From: JBFJKD01 sp041601945
GTDB lineage: Bacteria; Pseudomonadota; Gammaproteobacteria; Pseudomonadales; Porticoccaceae
Length of the DNA stretch: 36,719 nucleotides
Assembly: GCA_041601945.1 (NCBI GenBank)
Contig: JBFIHG010000028.1
Location: forward strand, 1 to 36,719
Direction: 5' to 3'
Made by a program: the position numbers and the translations under genes. Numbering within the stretch: position 1 is the first letter of the stretch; each line of letters begins with the position of its first letter. Positions 15,696-24,468 of this stretch are shown here, piece after piece. The notes beneath the pieces are model-generated. The model saw only the letters and a program-made list of their open reading frames with translations, did not search any database and had not been told where the DNA came from.

Positions 15696-16391
15696 TCAGG
15701 TGATCAGGCGAGGAACAACCCGGTTTAGTATTTCGGCGATATAGCTAAGAAATAAGGTGCCCATGCTGCTGCGATAATACTTGGGGTCCGAGTTGCCCAC
15801 CGCGAGAATTCCGAACGTATGGCCGTGGCTGAGGGGTACCGCCGCGACGGAGCCAATTTTTGCGCCGTCCTCACCGAACAGAAAGGCAAGTTCGTCGGGG
15901 CGCAAAATGCCGCAAATCGCACGATTGTTGCGTAACAGCGTGCCCACCTGGCTGTGTGCTTCGTCCAGACCCACTACGCGGGCTTCGCTGACCGGTATCT
16001 GCTTACTGTCTTCAAGCAGAATCAGATTGTAGTATTCAAGCTGGTAGTCGGTGCGCAGGCTGTTGTACAGAGTGTCCACCGTGCTTGCCAGGTCGCGAGC
16101 CTCGAGGATGGCAAGCACCAGGCGTTTGGTTTTTTCAAACAGCTTGTCATTGGCGCGCGCGGATTCCAGCAGGTTACTGAGGCGGTGGCGCATTTCAATA
16201 TTGCGGTCGCGCAGCACGGATACCTGGCGCTCAATCAGCGACACGGCTTGCCCACTTTCATGGGGGAGCTGAATACTTTCCAGAAGCTTGGGGTGTCGCG
16301 TAAAAAAGTCGGGCTGTTCGGCAAGAAAAGCGGCCACACGCTCTTCGGTCAGTGAGCTGGACTTTTTGGTCGGGGGCGTTTCGCTACTCAT
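15696..16391 (-). CDS. DUF484 family protein (GAF-like)
   Basis: A 231-residue protein of the DUF484 family. The conserved N-terminal helices carry FLAEQPDFFTRHP at about 22-34 and LIERQVSVLRDRN. A GAF-like C-terminal domain follows, with AAVPLSHGHTFGILAVGNSDP near 190-210. The biochemical role is unknown; the family is almost always encoded between dapF and xerC. The start codon overlaps the dapF stop (ATGA), so the two are translationally coupled, and xerC follows after 12 bases. Confidence 0.88.
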   Translation of the reverse strand: MSSETPPTKKSSSLTEERVAAFLAEQPDFFTRHPKLLESIQLPHESGQAVSLIERQVSVLRDRNIEMRHRLSNLLESARANDKLFEKTKRLVLAILEARDLASTVDTLYNSLRTDYQLEYYNLILLEDSKQIPVSEARVVGLDEAHSQVGTLLRNNRAICGILRPDELAFLFGEDGAKIGSVAAVPLSHGHTFGILAVGNSDPKYYRSSMGTLFLSYIAEILNRVVPRLIT

Positions 16392-17218
16392 ATTTTTATG
16401 CGTCCCTGGTAGACCGTGGTGGCAGGGCCGGTCATCGCGACGGGTTGGCCTTCTCCTGGCCAGTTAATGTGCAAATCGCCACCGGTTAAATGCACCGTTA
16501 CGGTAGAGTCTAGCAGGTCTTGTTGTATTCCTGCCACCACAGCGGCGCAGGCGCCGCTGCCGCAGGCCAGAGTTTCACCGACACCCCTTTCGTAGACCCG
16601 CAATTTAATTTCGGTGCGACTGATAATTTGCATAAACCCAGCGTTGACACGTTGGGCAAAGCGCGGATGTGATTCGATGCGCGCGCCCAGGGTGGCGACC
16701 GGAGCGGTGGTGATATCCTGCACCTGTACTACCGCGTGAGGATTGCCCATTGAGAGTGCTGCCAGGTGCACGACCTGATCGTCCAGCTGCAACTCATAGA
16801 GGAGGGCTGGCTGTTCGGCCTGAAAGGGAATCGTTTGCGGTGCGAAGCGGGGAACCCCCATATTCACGGTGATCTGGTTATCGCGATTGACCGTGAGTTG
16901 CAGTACACCAGCTTTGGTTTGTGCAAGGATATGATGTTTGCCAGTGAGTCGGCGATCGCGCACGAATTTGGCGAAGCAACGCGCCCCATTGCCACACTGT
17001 TCCACCTCACCGCCATCGGCGTTGAAGATACGGTAGTTGAAATCCACGTCGGGATCGGTGGGTGGTTCAACCACCAGCACCTGATCACAACCGATGCCAA
17101 AACGGCGGTCGGCCAGGCGGCGGGCCAGCGCTTCGGTGACTTGCACCTCTTGAGTAATGGCGTCGATCACGACGAAATCATTGCCCAGGCCGTGCATTTT
17201 GGTGAAGCGCAGTAACAT
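16388..17218 (-). CDS. dapF: Diaminopimelate epimerase
   Basis: A 276-residue enzyme that interconverts LL- and meso-diaminopimelate, supplying both lysine and peptidoglycan. The two catalytic cysteines are present: C75 in EQCGNGARC and C219 in LACGSGAC. The N-terminal MHGLGNDFVVID and the MGNPHAVV motif are family hallmarks. Translation starts at the ATG at 17218, the usual family start (MLLRFTKMHG). lysA lies 69 bases upstream and DUF484 overlaps downstream, giving the order lptM-lysA-dapF-DUF484-xerC. Confidence 0.97.
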   Translation of the reverse strand: MLLRFTKMHGLGNDFVVIDAITQEVQVTEALARRLADRRFGIGCDQVLVVEPPTDPDVDFNYRIFNADGGEVEQCGNGARCFAKFVRDRRLTGKHHILAQTKAGVLQLTVNRDNQITVNMGVPRFAPQTIPFQAEQPALLYELQLDDQVVHLAALSMGNPHAVVQVQDITTAPVATLGARIESHPRFAQRVNAGFMQIISRTEIKLRVYERGVGETLACGSGACAAVVAGIQQDLLDSTVTVHLTGGDLHINWPGEGQPVAMTGPATTVYQGRIKI

Positions 17219-17287
17219 AAGATGATTCCGTTGTTATTGTGTCGCGAACCGTGGCACTAAAAACCTCGACTGGTGACGGCAGCGCAG

Positions 17288-18556
17288 TCAGCGCTCCAGG
17301 TTATTCGGCAAAATAGCTTCGCCGCGCATTAAATCTGCAATGGTCTCCCGGGTGCGCACTTCATGTACCACTGCCCCATCAACCATAATCTCGGCGGGTC
17401 GCGGTCGGGTATTGTAGTTGGAAGCCATCACGAAACCGTAGGCCCCGGCCGAACGGATACACAGCAAGTCCCCGGCGGCAATCGCCAGTTCCCGGTCTTT
17501 GCCAAGAAAGTCTCCCGTTTCACACACTGGTCCGACCACATCGTATATTTTTGCGTGAGCCGACTGGTTGCCGGTGAGTTGCACTGGTTCGATAGCCATC
17601 CACGCCTGATACAACGCGGGACGCAGCAGGTCGTTCATGGCGGCATCCACAATCGCAAAATTTTTCTGGGGGTTCGATTTTAGCTGGTTGACACGGGTTA
17701 ACAATACGCCCGCATTGGCGGCGATGGAGCGCCCCGGCTCGAAAATAAGGGTCAGATCGCGCTGCCCGATGCGCTGGCGAATCGCATCGATATAGGTCTG
17801 CGGGTCCGGCGGGGTTTCGTCCCGGTACCGCACCCCCAATCCGCCACCTAAATCCAGGTGCTCGATGGCTATGCCGTCCGCGGCCAGTTGTTCAACCAGC
17901 AATAAAATACGCTCCAGAGCGGCCAGAAACGGCGCCACGCTGGTGAGCTGCGAGCCAATATGGCAGTCGACTCCGACCACCCGCAGATGGGGTAATGTGG
18001 TCGCGTGGCGATAGATAGCGCGCGCATCCGCGATGTCGATACCGAACTTGTTTTCCGGTAATCCGGTCGAGATGTAGGGGTGAGTCCCTGCGTCCACATC
18101 CGGGTTAACCCGTATCGACACCCGCGCGACTTTACCGAGTTCGCCGGCCACTTGGTTGATAGTGCTCAACTCGGTTGCAGATTCCACATTGAAGCAGAAT
18201 ATACCCACTTCCAGGGCCCGTGCGATTTCCTGCGGTTGTTTGCCCACTCCGGAGAATACGGTTTTGGTAGGGTCCCCGCCCGCGGACAGCACGCGCTCCA
18301 GCTCACCTGCTGAGACGATATCGAAGCCCGACCCCAGTTGCGCCAGCAGGTTGAGCACGGCGATGTTCGAGTTTGCTTTGACCGCGTAACAAATCAGATG
18401 GGCACAATCCGCGAGGGCGTTTTGATAGGCCAGGAAATGTTCGGTAAGCGCTGCGCGGCTGTACACATAGGTCGGCGTTTCGTACTGCTCGGCAATGCTC
18501 GCCAACGGCACGTCCTCGGCATAGAGTTGGCCGTTGCGATAAGCGAAATGAGTCAT
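17288..18556 (-). CDS. lysA: Diaminopimelate decarboxylase
   Basis: A 422-residue PLP enzyme (alanine-racemase fold type III) that converts meso-diaminopimelate to lysine, the last step of the pathway. K60 in CYAVKANSN is the PLP lysine. The HIGSQL histidine motif, the glycine-rich DLGGGLGVRY phosphate-binding loop, the substrate-contact EPGRS, the active-site GPVCETGDFLG cysteine from the partner subunit and the closing AGAYGFVMASNYN are all present. Only 12 bases separate it from lptM upstream, and dapF follows. Confidence 0.97.
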   Translation of the reverse strand: MTHFAYRNGQLYAEDVPLASIAEQYETPTYVYSRAALTEHFLAYQNALADCAHLICYAVKANSNIAVLNLLAQLGSGFDIVSAGELERVLSAGGDPTKTVFSGVGKQPQEIARALEVGIFCFNVESATELSTINQVAGELGKVARVSIRVNPDVDAGTHPYISTGLPENKFGIDIADARAIYRHATTLPHLRVVGVDCHIGSQLTSVAPFLAALERILLLVEQLAADGIAIEHLDLGGGLGVRYRDETPPDPQTYIDAIRQRIGQRDLTLIFEPGRSIAANAGVLLTRVNQLKSNPQKNFAIVDAAMNDLLRPALYQAWMAIEPVQLTGNQSAHAKIYDVVGPVCETGDFLGKDRELAIAAGDLLCIRSAGAYGFVMASNYNTRPRPAEIMVDGAVVHEVRTRETIADLMRGEAILPNNLER

Positions 18557-18568
18557 GTCGGCGGTAGT

Positions 18569-18757
18569 TTAAGAGCCGCTTCCGGTCGCGTCTGAGCTGT
18601 CCTCGGATACGGGTTGGCTGGCTGGCTGAGTTGCGGCGGGGGCAGTGCTTTGCGGCTGTGCCGCGGGTTCCGGCAAATACAGTGGGCCTTTGTTGCCACA
18701 GGCGGCGAGCCCGATTAGCGACGTGATAATAAGCAGTGGGAGTCGGAAGGGCTTCAT
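18569..18757 (-). CDS. lptM: Small lipoprotein LptM (YifL-like)
   Basis: A 62-residue lipoprotein. A short hydrophobic signal peptide ends in a lipobox LAAC, followed immediately by GNKGPLYLP, the signature of the LptM/YifL family, and then a Pro/Ala/Gln/Ser tail. LptM associates with the LptDE lipopolysaccharide translocon and promotes its oxidative maturation in enterobacteria; the role here is inferred. The ATG at 18757 (MKPFRLPLL) is preferred over an upstream in-frame start at 18775, because it gives a compact signal peptide. It is the first gene of the lysA-dapF-xerC cluster and divergent from cyaY, as in E. coli. Confidence 0.9.
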   Translation of the reverse strand: MKPFRLPLLIITSLIGLAACGNKGPLYLPEPAAQPQSTAPAATQPASQPVSEDSSDATGSGS

Positions 18758-18799
18758 AAGTTTGCGCTGTCTCAAAAGGATTGTAGGGATTATGCGCGA

Positions 18800-18829
18800 A
18801 GTATAGCGGTACTACCGGCCAAGGCTCAA
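18800..18829 (-). promoter_or_regulatory. Candidate promoter of the lptM-lysA-dapF cluster
   Basis: On the minus strand, TTGAGC (18824-18829) and TATACT (18800-18805) are separated by 18 bases. The predicted start is near 18793, about 36 bases before the lptM ATG. Another TATACT on the plus strand at 18835-18840 may serve as the -10 of cyaY, though its -35 is poor. Confidence 0.5.
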
Positions 18830-18865
18830 TCACGTATACTGCCAACCGATTGTGCGGAGTGCAAT

Positions 18866-19186
18866 GTGAACGAATCTGAATTTAATGTTCTGGCCGAAGA
18901 TCTGGTTGAGTCTCTCGATCAGGCGTTGGAAGTCTGTGGCGCGGACCTCGATGTGGAGACCAGTAGCGGTCTACTGACAATTACCTGTGAAGCGACCGGC
19001 ACGCAAATTATCATTTCTCGACAACCGGCCATGGCACAAATCTGGATGGCGGCAAAATCTGGCGGCTTCCACTTTAATTATGACGCTGGCGTCTGGCGGT
19101 GTTCGACCACAGCACAGACCTTGCAGGATATGCTCAGCGAGGCTTTGTCCAGGCAATGCAATGCCACGGTGCTGGTAAATTTTTAA
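18866..19186 (+). CDS. cyaY: Iron-sulfur cluster assembly protein CyaY (bacterial frataxin)
   Basis: A 106-residue frataxin homologue that binds iron and regulates the IscS cysteine desulfurase. The acidic N-terminal helix (NESEFNVLAEDLVESLD) and the beta-sheet with ISRQPAMAQIWMAAKSGGFHF at about 50-70 match the family, and the length is typical. The start is GTG at 18866 with GGAG 8 bases upstream; no ATG gives a full-length protein. It is divergent from lptM and convergent with argH, ending 7 bases before the argH stop. Confidence 0.94.
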   Translation: MNESEFNVLAEDLVESLDQALEVCGADLDVETSSGLLTITCEATGTQIIISRQPAMAQIWMAAKSGGFHFNYDAGVWRCSTTAQTLQDMLSEALSRQCNATVLVNF

Positions 19187-19193
19187 ACAACAT

Positions 19194-20603
19194 CTACGTC
19201 CCAATGTCCCGCCCGGCAAGTCTGTCCCGGCCGCGCACTACTGCGGCCAGCACCTGATTCGGCGCGGTACCGCCCAGGTGGTTACGAGCGGCGACAGATC
19301 CTTCGAGGGTCAGCACGTCAAATACGTCCGCGTCAATGTGCGGCGAGAATACGCGCAATTCATCCAGGGTCATTTGCGACAAATCGCGACCACAGTCGAT
19401 ACCAAATGCGACTGCCTTACCGACAATATCGTGGGCGTCGCGAAACGCTACGTCCTTGCGCACCAGGTAGTCCGCCAGATCGGTGGCCGTGGCAAAACCC
19501 TGGCGCGCGGCGGCCAGCATGTTGTCCGCTACAACTTCCACTGCGGGCATCATCGCTGCGTAGGCCTGTAGACAGTCGCGCACCGTATCTACCGTGTCAA
19601 ACAGGGGTTCCTTGTCTTCCTGGTTATCCTTGTTGTACGCCAGTGGCTGGGCTTTCATCAGGGTCAACAGGCCCAACAAGTGGCCGTACACCCGGCCGGT
19701 TTTACCCCGCACCAGCTCCGGCACGTCGGGATTTTTCTTTTGCGGCATGATCGAAGAGCCGGTGCAGAAGCGATCGGGAAGGCGAATAAAGCCAAATGCT
19801 GATGAGGTCCAAAGAATCAGTTCTTCGGAGGCCCGCGATAAATGGGTGAGCAACAGGCTCGCAAACGCGCAGAACTCGATGGCGAAATCGCGATCGCTGA
19901 CGGAGTCCAGGGAGTTTTCTGTCGGCTGGTCAAAGCCCAGCAGTTGCGCGGTAAGGGCGCGGTCGATGGGGTAGGTAGTACCCGCCAGTGCGGCCGCCCC
20001 AAGGGGTGATTGGTTGAGCCGTTTGCGGCAATCTCGCAGGCGTCCGTAATCGCGGTCCAGCATTTCAAACCACGCTAGCATGTGATGGCCAAAGGTGACC
20101 GGTTGCGCGGTCTGTAAATGGGTCAGGCCCGGCAAAATGGTGTGCGCTTCCCGCTCGGCCAGGTCCAGCAGTGCCACTTGCAGCGCGGTGAGTAACACGG
20201 CGATACCGTCAATTTCATCCCGTAGCCAAAGACGAATATCCGTCGCGACCTGATCGTTACGCGAGCGCCCCGTATGCAATTTTTTACCCGCTATACCTAT
20301 CTTTTCGGTCAGCGCAGCCTCGATGTTCATGTGCACGTCTTCCAGCTCCTGGGACCAGGAAAACTCGCCAGCCTCGATGCTAGTGAGGATATCCTGCAGG
20401 GCGGCCGCGATTTGCTGGTTTTCCGCCGCGCTTAAAATACCCGCTTTGTGCAGCATGGTCGCATGGGCGAGGGAGCCTTGTATGTCGTGACGAAACAGAC
20501 GTTGATCAAAGTTTACCGACGCGGTAAAGCGCGCGACAAACGCATCTGTGGCTTCGCTGAAACGCCCTCCCCAGGAGGGGTTGGCGGCTTTTTTATCGGT
20601 CAT
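19194..20603 (-). CDS. argH: Argininosuccinate lyase
   Basis: A 469-residue enzyme of the fumarase/aspartase superfamily that splits argininosuccinate into arginine and fumarate. The signature GSSIMPQKKNPD is intact, including the flexible-loop serine. The TGRSRNDQVATD and GLTHLQTAQPV motifs are also present. Its location divergent to the algZ-algR-hemC block is the conserved Pseudomonas-type arrangement. The start at the ATG at 20603 (MTDKKAANPSWGGRFSE) matches the family. Confidence 0.97.
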   Translation of the reverse strand: MTDKKAANPSWGGRFSEATDAFVARFTASVNFDQRLFRHDIQGSLAHATMLHKAGILSAAENQQIAAALQDILTSIEAGEFSWSQELEDVHMNIEAALTEKIGIAGKKLHTGRSRNDQVATDIRLWLRDEIDGIAVLLTALQVALLDLAEREAHTILPGLTHLQTAQPVTFGHHMLAWFEMLDRDYGRLRDCRKRLNQSPLGAAALAGTTYPIDRALTAQLLGFDQPTENSLDSVSDRDFAIEFCAFASLLLTHLSRASEELILWTSSAFGFIRLPDRFCTGSSIMPQKKNPDVPELVRGKTGRVYGHLLGLLTLMKAQPLAYNKDNQEDKEPLFDTVDTVRDCLQAYAAMMPAVEVVADNMLAAARQGFATATDLADYLVRKDVAFRDAHDIVGKAVAFGIDCGRDLSQMTLDELRVFSPHIDADVFDVLTLEGSVAARNHLGGTAPNQVLAAVVRGRDRLAGRDIGT

Positions 20604-20710
20604 TGGCGCGGCCTCTGGCAGGGTTGTTGCGCGGGTGCGAAACGTGCTTCACTAGCGAGTGGATATTATTATAACGAATTGAAGGGCAAACGCGGCGGAG
20701 AAAAACAGGT

Positions 20711-21778
20711 GTGAAGTTGAAGTTTGATTTTTCCCTCAGACACAAACCCGTATCCCTTGGCGATGTCGACTATGTTCTACCCGACCTGTGTCGCGGCGAA
20801 GGGTTGCTCGGGGTTGTGGTAATCGCGGAACTACTGGCGTTACTTATTACCGTGGTCGCGGGCGGGTTGCTACCGTTCAACTGGGTGATGCTGGGTCAGA
20901 TATCGGTACTGGCGCTATGGATATCCCTGCTCAGCGCGCTGGTGTTGTGTAAAGCGAACCCGAAACTGGTGGGGCTCTCCTTTGTCAGCGGTGCGCTGAT
21001 TAGTTACGCATTAATTCTCGGCGTCACACTGGTGAGCAGCGTCGGCGCAGAGCTGTTGCTTTCCTATGGATTCAGGGGGCGGCCACTGGATGCCACTCAA
21101 GTACTGGAAAATGTATTGATCGCGGCGATACCGGCTGGCGTGGTACTGCGGTTCCTGTTTTTGCAGCAGCAGTTACGCATTCAACAACGGGCCGAGCTGG
21201 AGTCGCGCATTCAGGCACTGCAATCGCGCATTCGCCCCCATTTTTTATTCAACAGTATGAATATGATTGCCAGCCTGATCGGTTCCGATCCAGAAAAAGC
21301 GGAACGGGTGGTGGAAGATTTGTCCGACCTGTTTCGCCGCGCCCTGACAGATTCCCAGACGCTGGTGCCATTGCGCGAGGAGCTGGCGCTGTCGCGCAGC
21401 TATTTACAACTGGAAAAGTTGCGGCTGGGGGATCGGTTGCAAACCGTTTGGGAAATCGGCGATTATGGCGCCGGTGTGCAGATACCCTGCTTGACGTTAC
21501 AGCCAGTACTCGAAAATGCGGTTTACCACGGCATACAGATGTTGCCGGACGGTGGAGAAATTCAGATCAGGGTGAAAAGAATTGCCGATCGCATCGAGAT
21601 TAATGTCAGCAACCCGCGCAACCCACGTATGAAGCACAACAAGGGCAGTAAAATGGCAATGAGTAACGTACGCCATCGGCTGGAGGCCCATTTTGGTCCA
21701 AGCGCAAAATTGCGATTTGAAGCCGATGATACGCGGTATGTAACGTCCATCAGCTATCCCGTGAGTGGATCAGAATAA
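20711..21778 (+). CDS. algZ: LytS-like sensor histidine kinase AlgZ/FimS
   Basis: A 355-residue membrane kinase. About four hydrophobic helices lie between residues 31 and 152, followed by a short coiled coil and a His_kinase domain with the phospho-accepting H177 in IRPHFLFNSMN. The ATP-binding part keeps the N-box (LENAVYHGI) and a late GSKMAMSNVRHRL loop, but the usual D-x-G-x-G G1 box is replaced by SNPRNP, as in the AlgZ/FimS group. The start is GTG at 20711 with GGAG 10 bases upstream. algR follows after only 2 bases. In Pseudomonas this pair controls alginate, twitching motility and virulence; here only a two-component role is supported. Confidence 0.92.
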   Translation: MKLKFDFSLRHKPVSLGDVDYVLPDLCRGEGLLGVVVIAELLALLITVVAGGLLPFNWVMLGQISVLALWISLLSALVLCKANPKLVGLSFVSGALISYALILGVTLVSSVGAELLLSYGFRGRPLDATQVLENVLIAAIPAGVVLRFLFLQQQLRIQQRAELESRIQALQSRIRPHFLFNSMNMIASLIGSDPEKAERVVEDLSDLFRRALTDSQTLVPLREELALSRSYLQLEKLRLGDRLQTVWEIGDYGAGVQIPCLTLQPVLENAVYHGIQMLPDGGEIQIRVKRIADRIEINVSNPRNPRMKHNKGSKMAMSNVRHRLEAHFGPSAKLRFEADDTRYVTSISYPVSGSE

Positions 21779-21780
21779 CG

Positions 21781-22518
21781 ATGAATATACTGATCGTAGA
21801 CGATGAGCCACTGGCACGGGAGCGCCTCGCACGGATGGTGCTGGCGTTGGGTGGATGCCGTATCGTTGGCCAGGCTGGCAATGGGCAGGACGCTATAAAA
21901 ATTGCGCGGGAAACCTCGCCCGATGTGGTGTTTATGGACGTGCGCATGCCGGGTATGGACGGCCTCGCGGCGGCGCAGCACCTCGCGGAACTGGATCCAC
22001 CGCCAGCGGTTATTTTTTGCACGGCGTACGATGACTACGCGATCCAGGCGTTTTCAACCCAGGCGGTCGGTTATTTGCTAAAGCCAGTCAAACAGGTAGA
22101 TCTGGAATTGGCGCTCAATCGCACGCGCCGGGTCAATAAAGCGCAGCTGACCGAGTTACAACAAAAACCTGGGTTTACGTCCGGCGGACGCACCCATATT
22201 GCCGCCAAAAATCGCCGCGGTATCGATCTGGTCGCGGTGGCGGAAGTACGACTGTTTCAGGCGGATCACAAGTATGTCACCGCCTACTACAACGAAGGTG
22301 AAGTGCTGCTGGATGAAACCTTGAAAGAGCTGGAGCAGGAGTTCGAAGGCCGCTTTATGCGCATTCATCGCAATGCGCTGGTGGCAATTAATCATATCGA
22401 CGGGCTGGAGCGGGATAAGGAAGGACAGTGTTTTGTGCGCCTCGAAGGACTCGACATCAAGCCTCAGGTGAGTCGCCGTCATATCGGGCCGTTGCGTAAG
22501 CTGCTGGAGCAAATCTGA
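21781..22518 (+). CDS. algR: LytTR response regulator AlgR
   Basis: A 245-residue regulator. The N-terminal receiver domain has DDE at 7-9, the phosphorylation site D53 in FMDVRMPGMDG and the K in LLKPVK. The C-terminal LytTR DNA-binding domain contains the DHKYVTAYY and FMRIHRNALVAINHI motifs typical of the family. It is coupled to algZ (2-base gap) and 70 bases before hemC, the Pseudomonas-type algZ-algR-hemC order. Target genes cannot be read from this window. Confidence 0.95.
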   Translation: MNILIVDDEPLARERLARMVLALGGCRIVGQAGNGQDAIKIARETSPDVVFMDVRMPGMDGLAAAQHLAELDPPPAVIFCTAYDDYAIQAFSTQAVGYLLKPVKQVDLELALNRTRRVNKAQLTELQQKPGFTSGGRTHIAAKNRRGIDLVAVAEVRLFQADHKYVTAYYNEGEVLLDETLKELEQEFEGRFMRIHRNALVAINHIDGLERDKEGQCFVRLEGLDIKPQVSRRHIGPLRKLLEQI

Positions 22519-22588
22519 CCTGGTCAGCAATCGGCAACGCCCATTCTGTTATCATGGCGACCCGTTGTCATTCGACCGATAACTTCCC

Positions 22589-23530
22589 ATGACCTCCGCC
22601 GTTACTACCCCCCTGCGTATTGCTACCCGCGAAAGCCCACTGGCGTTGTGGCAGGCGCATCACGTTAAACAGCTGTTGCAAAGCCACCACCCGGAACTGC
22701 CGGTGGATATCATCGGTATGACGACCCGTGGCGATCAAATATTAGATACCTCGCTCGCCAAAATTGGCGGTAAGGGTCTGTTCGTAAAGGAGTTGGAGGT
22801 GGCGCTGTTAGATGGGCGCGCGGATATCGCCGTGCACTCCATGAAAGATCTGCCGATGCTATTGCCGGAAGGTTTGTCGCTGGGTGTGATTTGTGAACGG
22901 GAGGACGCCAGCGATGCTTTTGTTTCGGATGTGTACGCCAGTCTCAATGATTTGCCGGTCGGCGGACGGGTAGGGACGTCCAGCTTGCGCCGCCAATGTC
23001 AGCTGCGAGCGGCGCACCGACATCTGGAAATTAGTGATTTGCGCGGCAACGTAAACACTCGTCTCGCCAAACTTGAGGCGGGAGATTACGACGCTATTAT
23101 TCTCGCCACCGCTGGACTTGTGCGTTTGCGTCTCGCGGAGCGTATTCGTCAGCGTTTACCGACCGAATTGTCCCTGCCAGCCGCGGGGCAGGGGGCTATC
23201 GGAATTGAGTGTCGCAGCGAGGATCGGCGCATCCTCGAACTACTCGCCCCACTGGGTCACGCGGCGACCACGATTTGTGTCACGGCGGAGCGGGCGGTGA
23301 ATCGACATCTGGAAGGCAGTTGCGAGGTGCCCATCGCCGCTTACGCTGAACTGGAGGGCGAGCAACAGATTTATTTGCGCGCGCGCGTTGGCTCCCCCGA
23401 TGGCGCACAGTTGTTGTGTGAGGAGCTGCGCGGGGCCGCCGCCGCTGCAGAGCAACTGGGAGTGGAACTGGCAGAACGGCTGTTACAGCGCGGCGCTCGC
23501 AATATTTTGGCGGCTATTCACCGCGCCTGA
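22589..23530 (+). CDS. hemC: Hydroxymethylbilane synthase (porphobilinogen deaminase)
   Basis: A 313-residue enzyme that polymerises four porphobilinogens into hydroxymethylbilane. The cysteine that holds the dipyrromethane cofactor is in LEGSCEVPIA. The N-terminal RIATRESPLALWQA motif, the KDLPMLLPEGL lid stretch and the GTSSLRRQCQL and DLRGNVNTRL motifs are all present. It has the usual length. hemD begins 1 base after its stop, so the two are an operon, with hemX-hemY further down. Confidence 0.97.
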   Translation: MTSAVTTPLRIATRESPLALWQAHHVKQLLQSHHPELPVDIIGMTTRGDQILDTSLAKIGGKGLFVKELEVALLDGRADIAVHSMKDLPMLLPEGLSLGVICEREDASDAFVSDVYASLNDLPVGGRVGTSSLRRQCQLRAAHRHLEISDLRGNVNTRLAKLEAGDYDAIILATAGLVRLRLAERIRQRLPTELSLPAAGQGAIGIECRSEDRRILELLAPLGHAATTICVTAERAVNRHLEGSCEVPIAAYAELEGEQQIYLRARVGSPDGAQLLCEELRGAAAAAEQLGVELAERLLQRGARNILAAIHRA

Positions 23531-23531
23531 T

Positions 23532-24299
23532 ATGGCTGACTCTCGCACCGTGTTGATTGTCCGTCCGCAACGCTCGGATGATCCCTTGATTGCCGAGCTG
23601 GCAACCATCGGCTGCCGAGTTTTCGAGTATCCGGTGATGAGCATTTTCCCGTTCGCCGCCGACAACCCTGAAGTACAAGCGCGTATGCGGTGCCTCGGCG
23701 ATTACCACAAGGTAATGTTTGTCAGTCGCCGGGCGGCACAGTTGGCCCTGTCCTGGGTGGATCAGTACGGCTCGCAGTGGCCGCAGAATGTAGAGTGTTT
23801 TGCGGTGGGAGAGAACAGTGCTGAACCACTGCGTGCACGGGGAATAGAGGTGCTTGTCCCCGCGCGGGGAGCGGGCAGTGAAGCGCTTCTTACACTGCCT
23901 CAGTTGCAACAGGTGCGCGGGCAACGGGTACTGATTTTACGGGGCGAGGGGGGGCGCGATCTGCTGGCGGATACGCTAATGGTGCGGGGCGCCCAGGTGG
24001 AATATTGTGATCTTTATCGCCGCGTAGCTGATGCCCAACACAAGCAGCAACTGCGACATATTTTGGCGTTAAAATCACCGTTGCTGGTGGTAATTCACAG
24101 CGTAGAATTATTGCACGCTTTTATGGGAGTGGTCGGCGCGGATTCACCGGATCTGTTGGTCCGTCATTGCTTCCTGGTGCCAGGCGAACGTGTTGCTGAG
24201 CAGGTGCGCATGGCGAGTTCGGCCACGGTGATCGTGGCCCGCAGTGCTTTGACACACCACATGGTGGGTGAAATCAGACGCTGGTACACTGGGCGCTAG
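23532..24299 (+). CDS. hemD: Uroporphyrinogen-III synthase
   Basis: A 255-residue protein that closes hydroxymethylbilane to uroporphyrinogen III with inversion of ring D. The family is poorly conserved in sequence; recognisable parts are the TVLIVRPQ start, the FVSRRAAQLAL segment, the AVGENSAEPLRARG linker motif and the LILRGEGGRDLLADTL motif. The frame is open upstream into hemC, but the ATG at 23532, directly after the hemC stop, gives the normal N-terminus. hemX follows after 169 bases. Confidence 0.92.
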   Translation: MADSRTVLIVRPQRSDDPLIAELATIGCRVFEYPVMSIFPFAADNPEVQARMRCLGDYHKVMFVSRRAAQLALSWVDQYGSQWPQNVECFAVGENSAEPLRARGIEVLVPARGAGSEALLTLPQLQQVRGQRVLILRGEGGRDLLADTLMVRGAQVEYCDLYRRVADAQHKQQLRHILALKSPLLVVIHSVELLHAFMGVVGADSPDLLVRHCFLVPGERVAEQVRMASSATVIVARSALTHHMVGEIRRWYTGR

Positions 24300-24468
24300 T
24301 GGGCCCTCAGTCAGGCTGGCGCGGCTGCAGCATTGAGTGTCGTTGGACGGGTTAATTGCGAGCCACGTTGTGGTAGAAAAGATGTGTTGGCTAGCGATGT
24401 GGTACTTGGTACGACCATTGACTGTATACCAGAACTATTTTTGATGATGTTGAGTCAGGATATTCCTT

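Noticed and set aside
18303..18845. 180-codon open frame on the minus strand spanning lptM and lysA
   Set aside because: It is out of frame with both well-supported genes, crosses their boundary and shows no family features.
24300..24468. Possible promoter for hemX (TTGACT near 24417)
   Set aside because: No acceptable -10 at a normal spacing; hemX may be read from the hemCD transcript.
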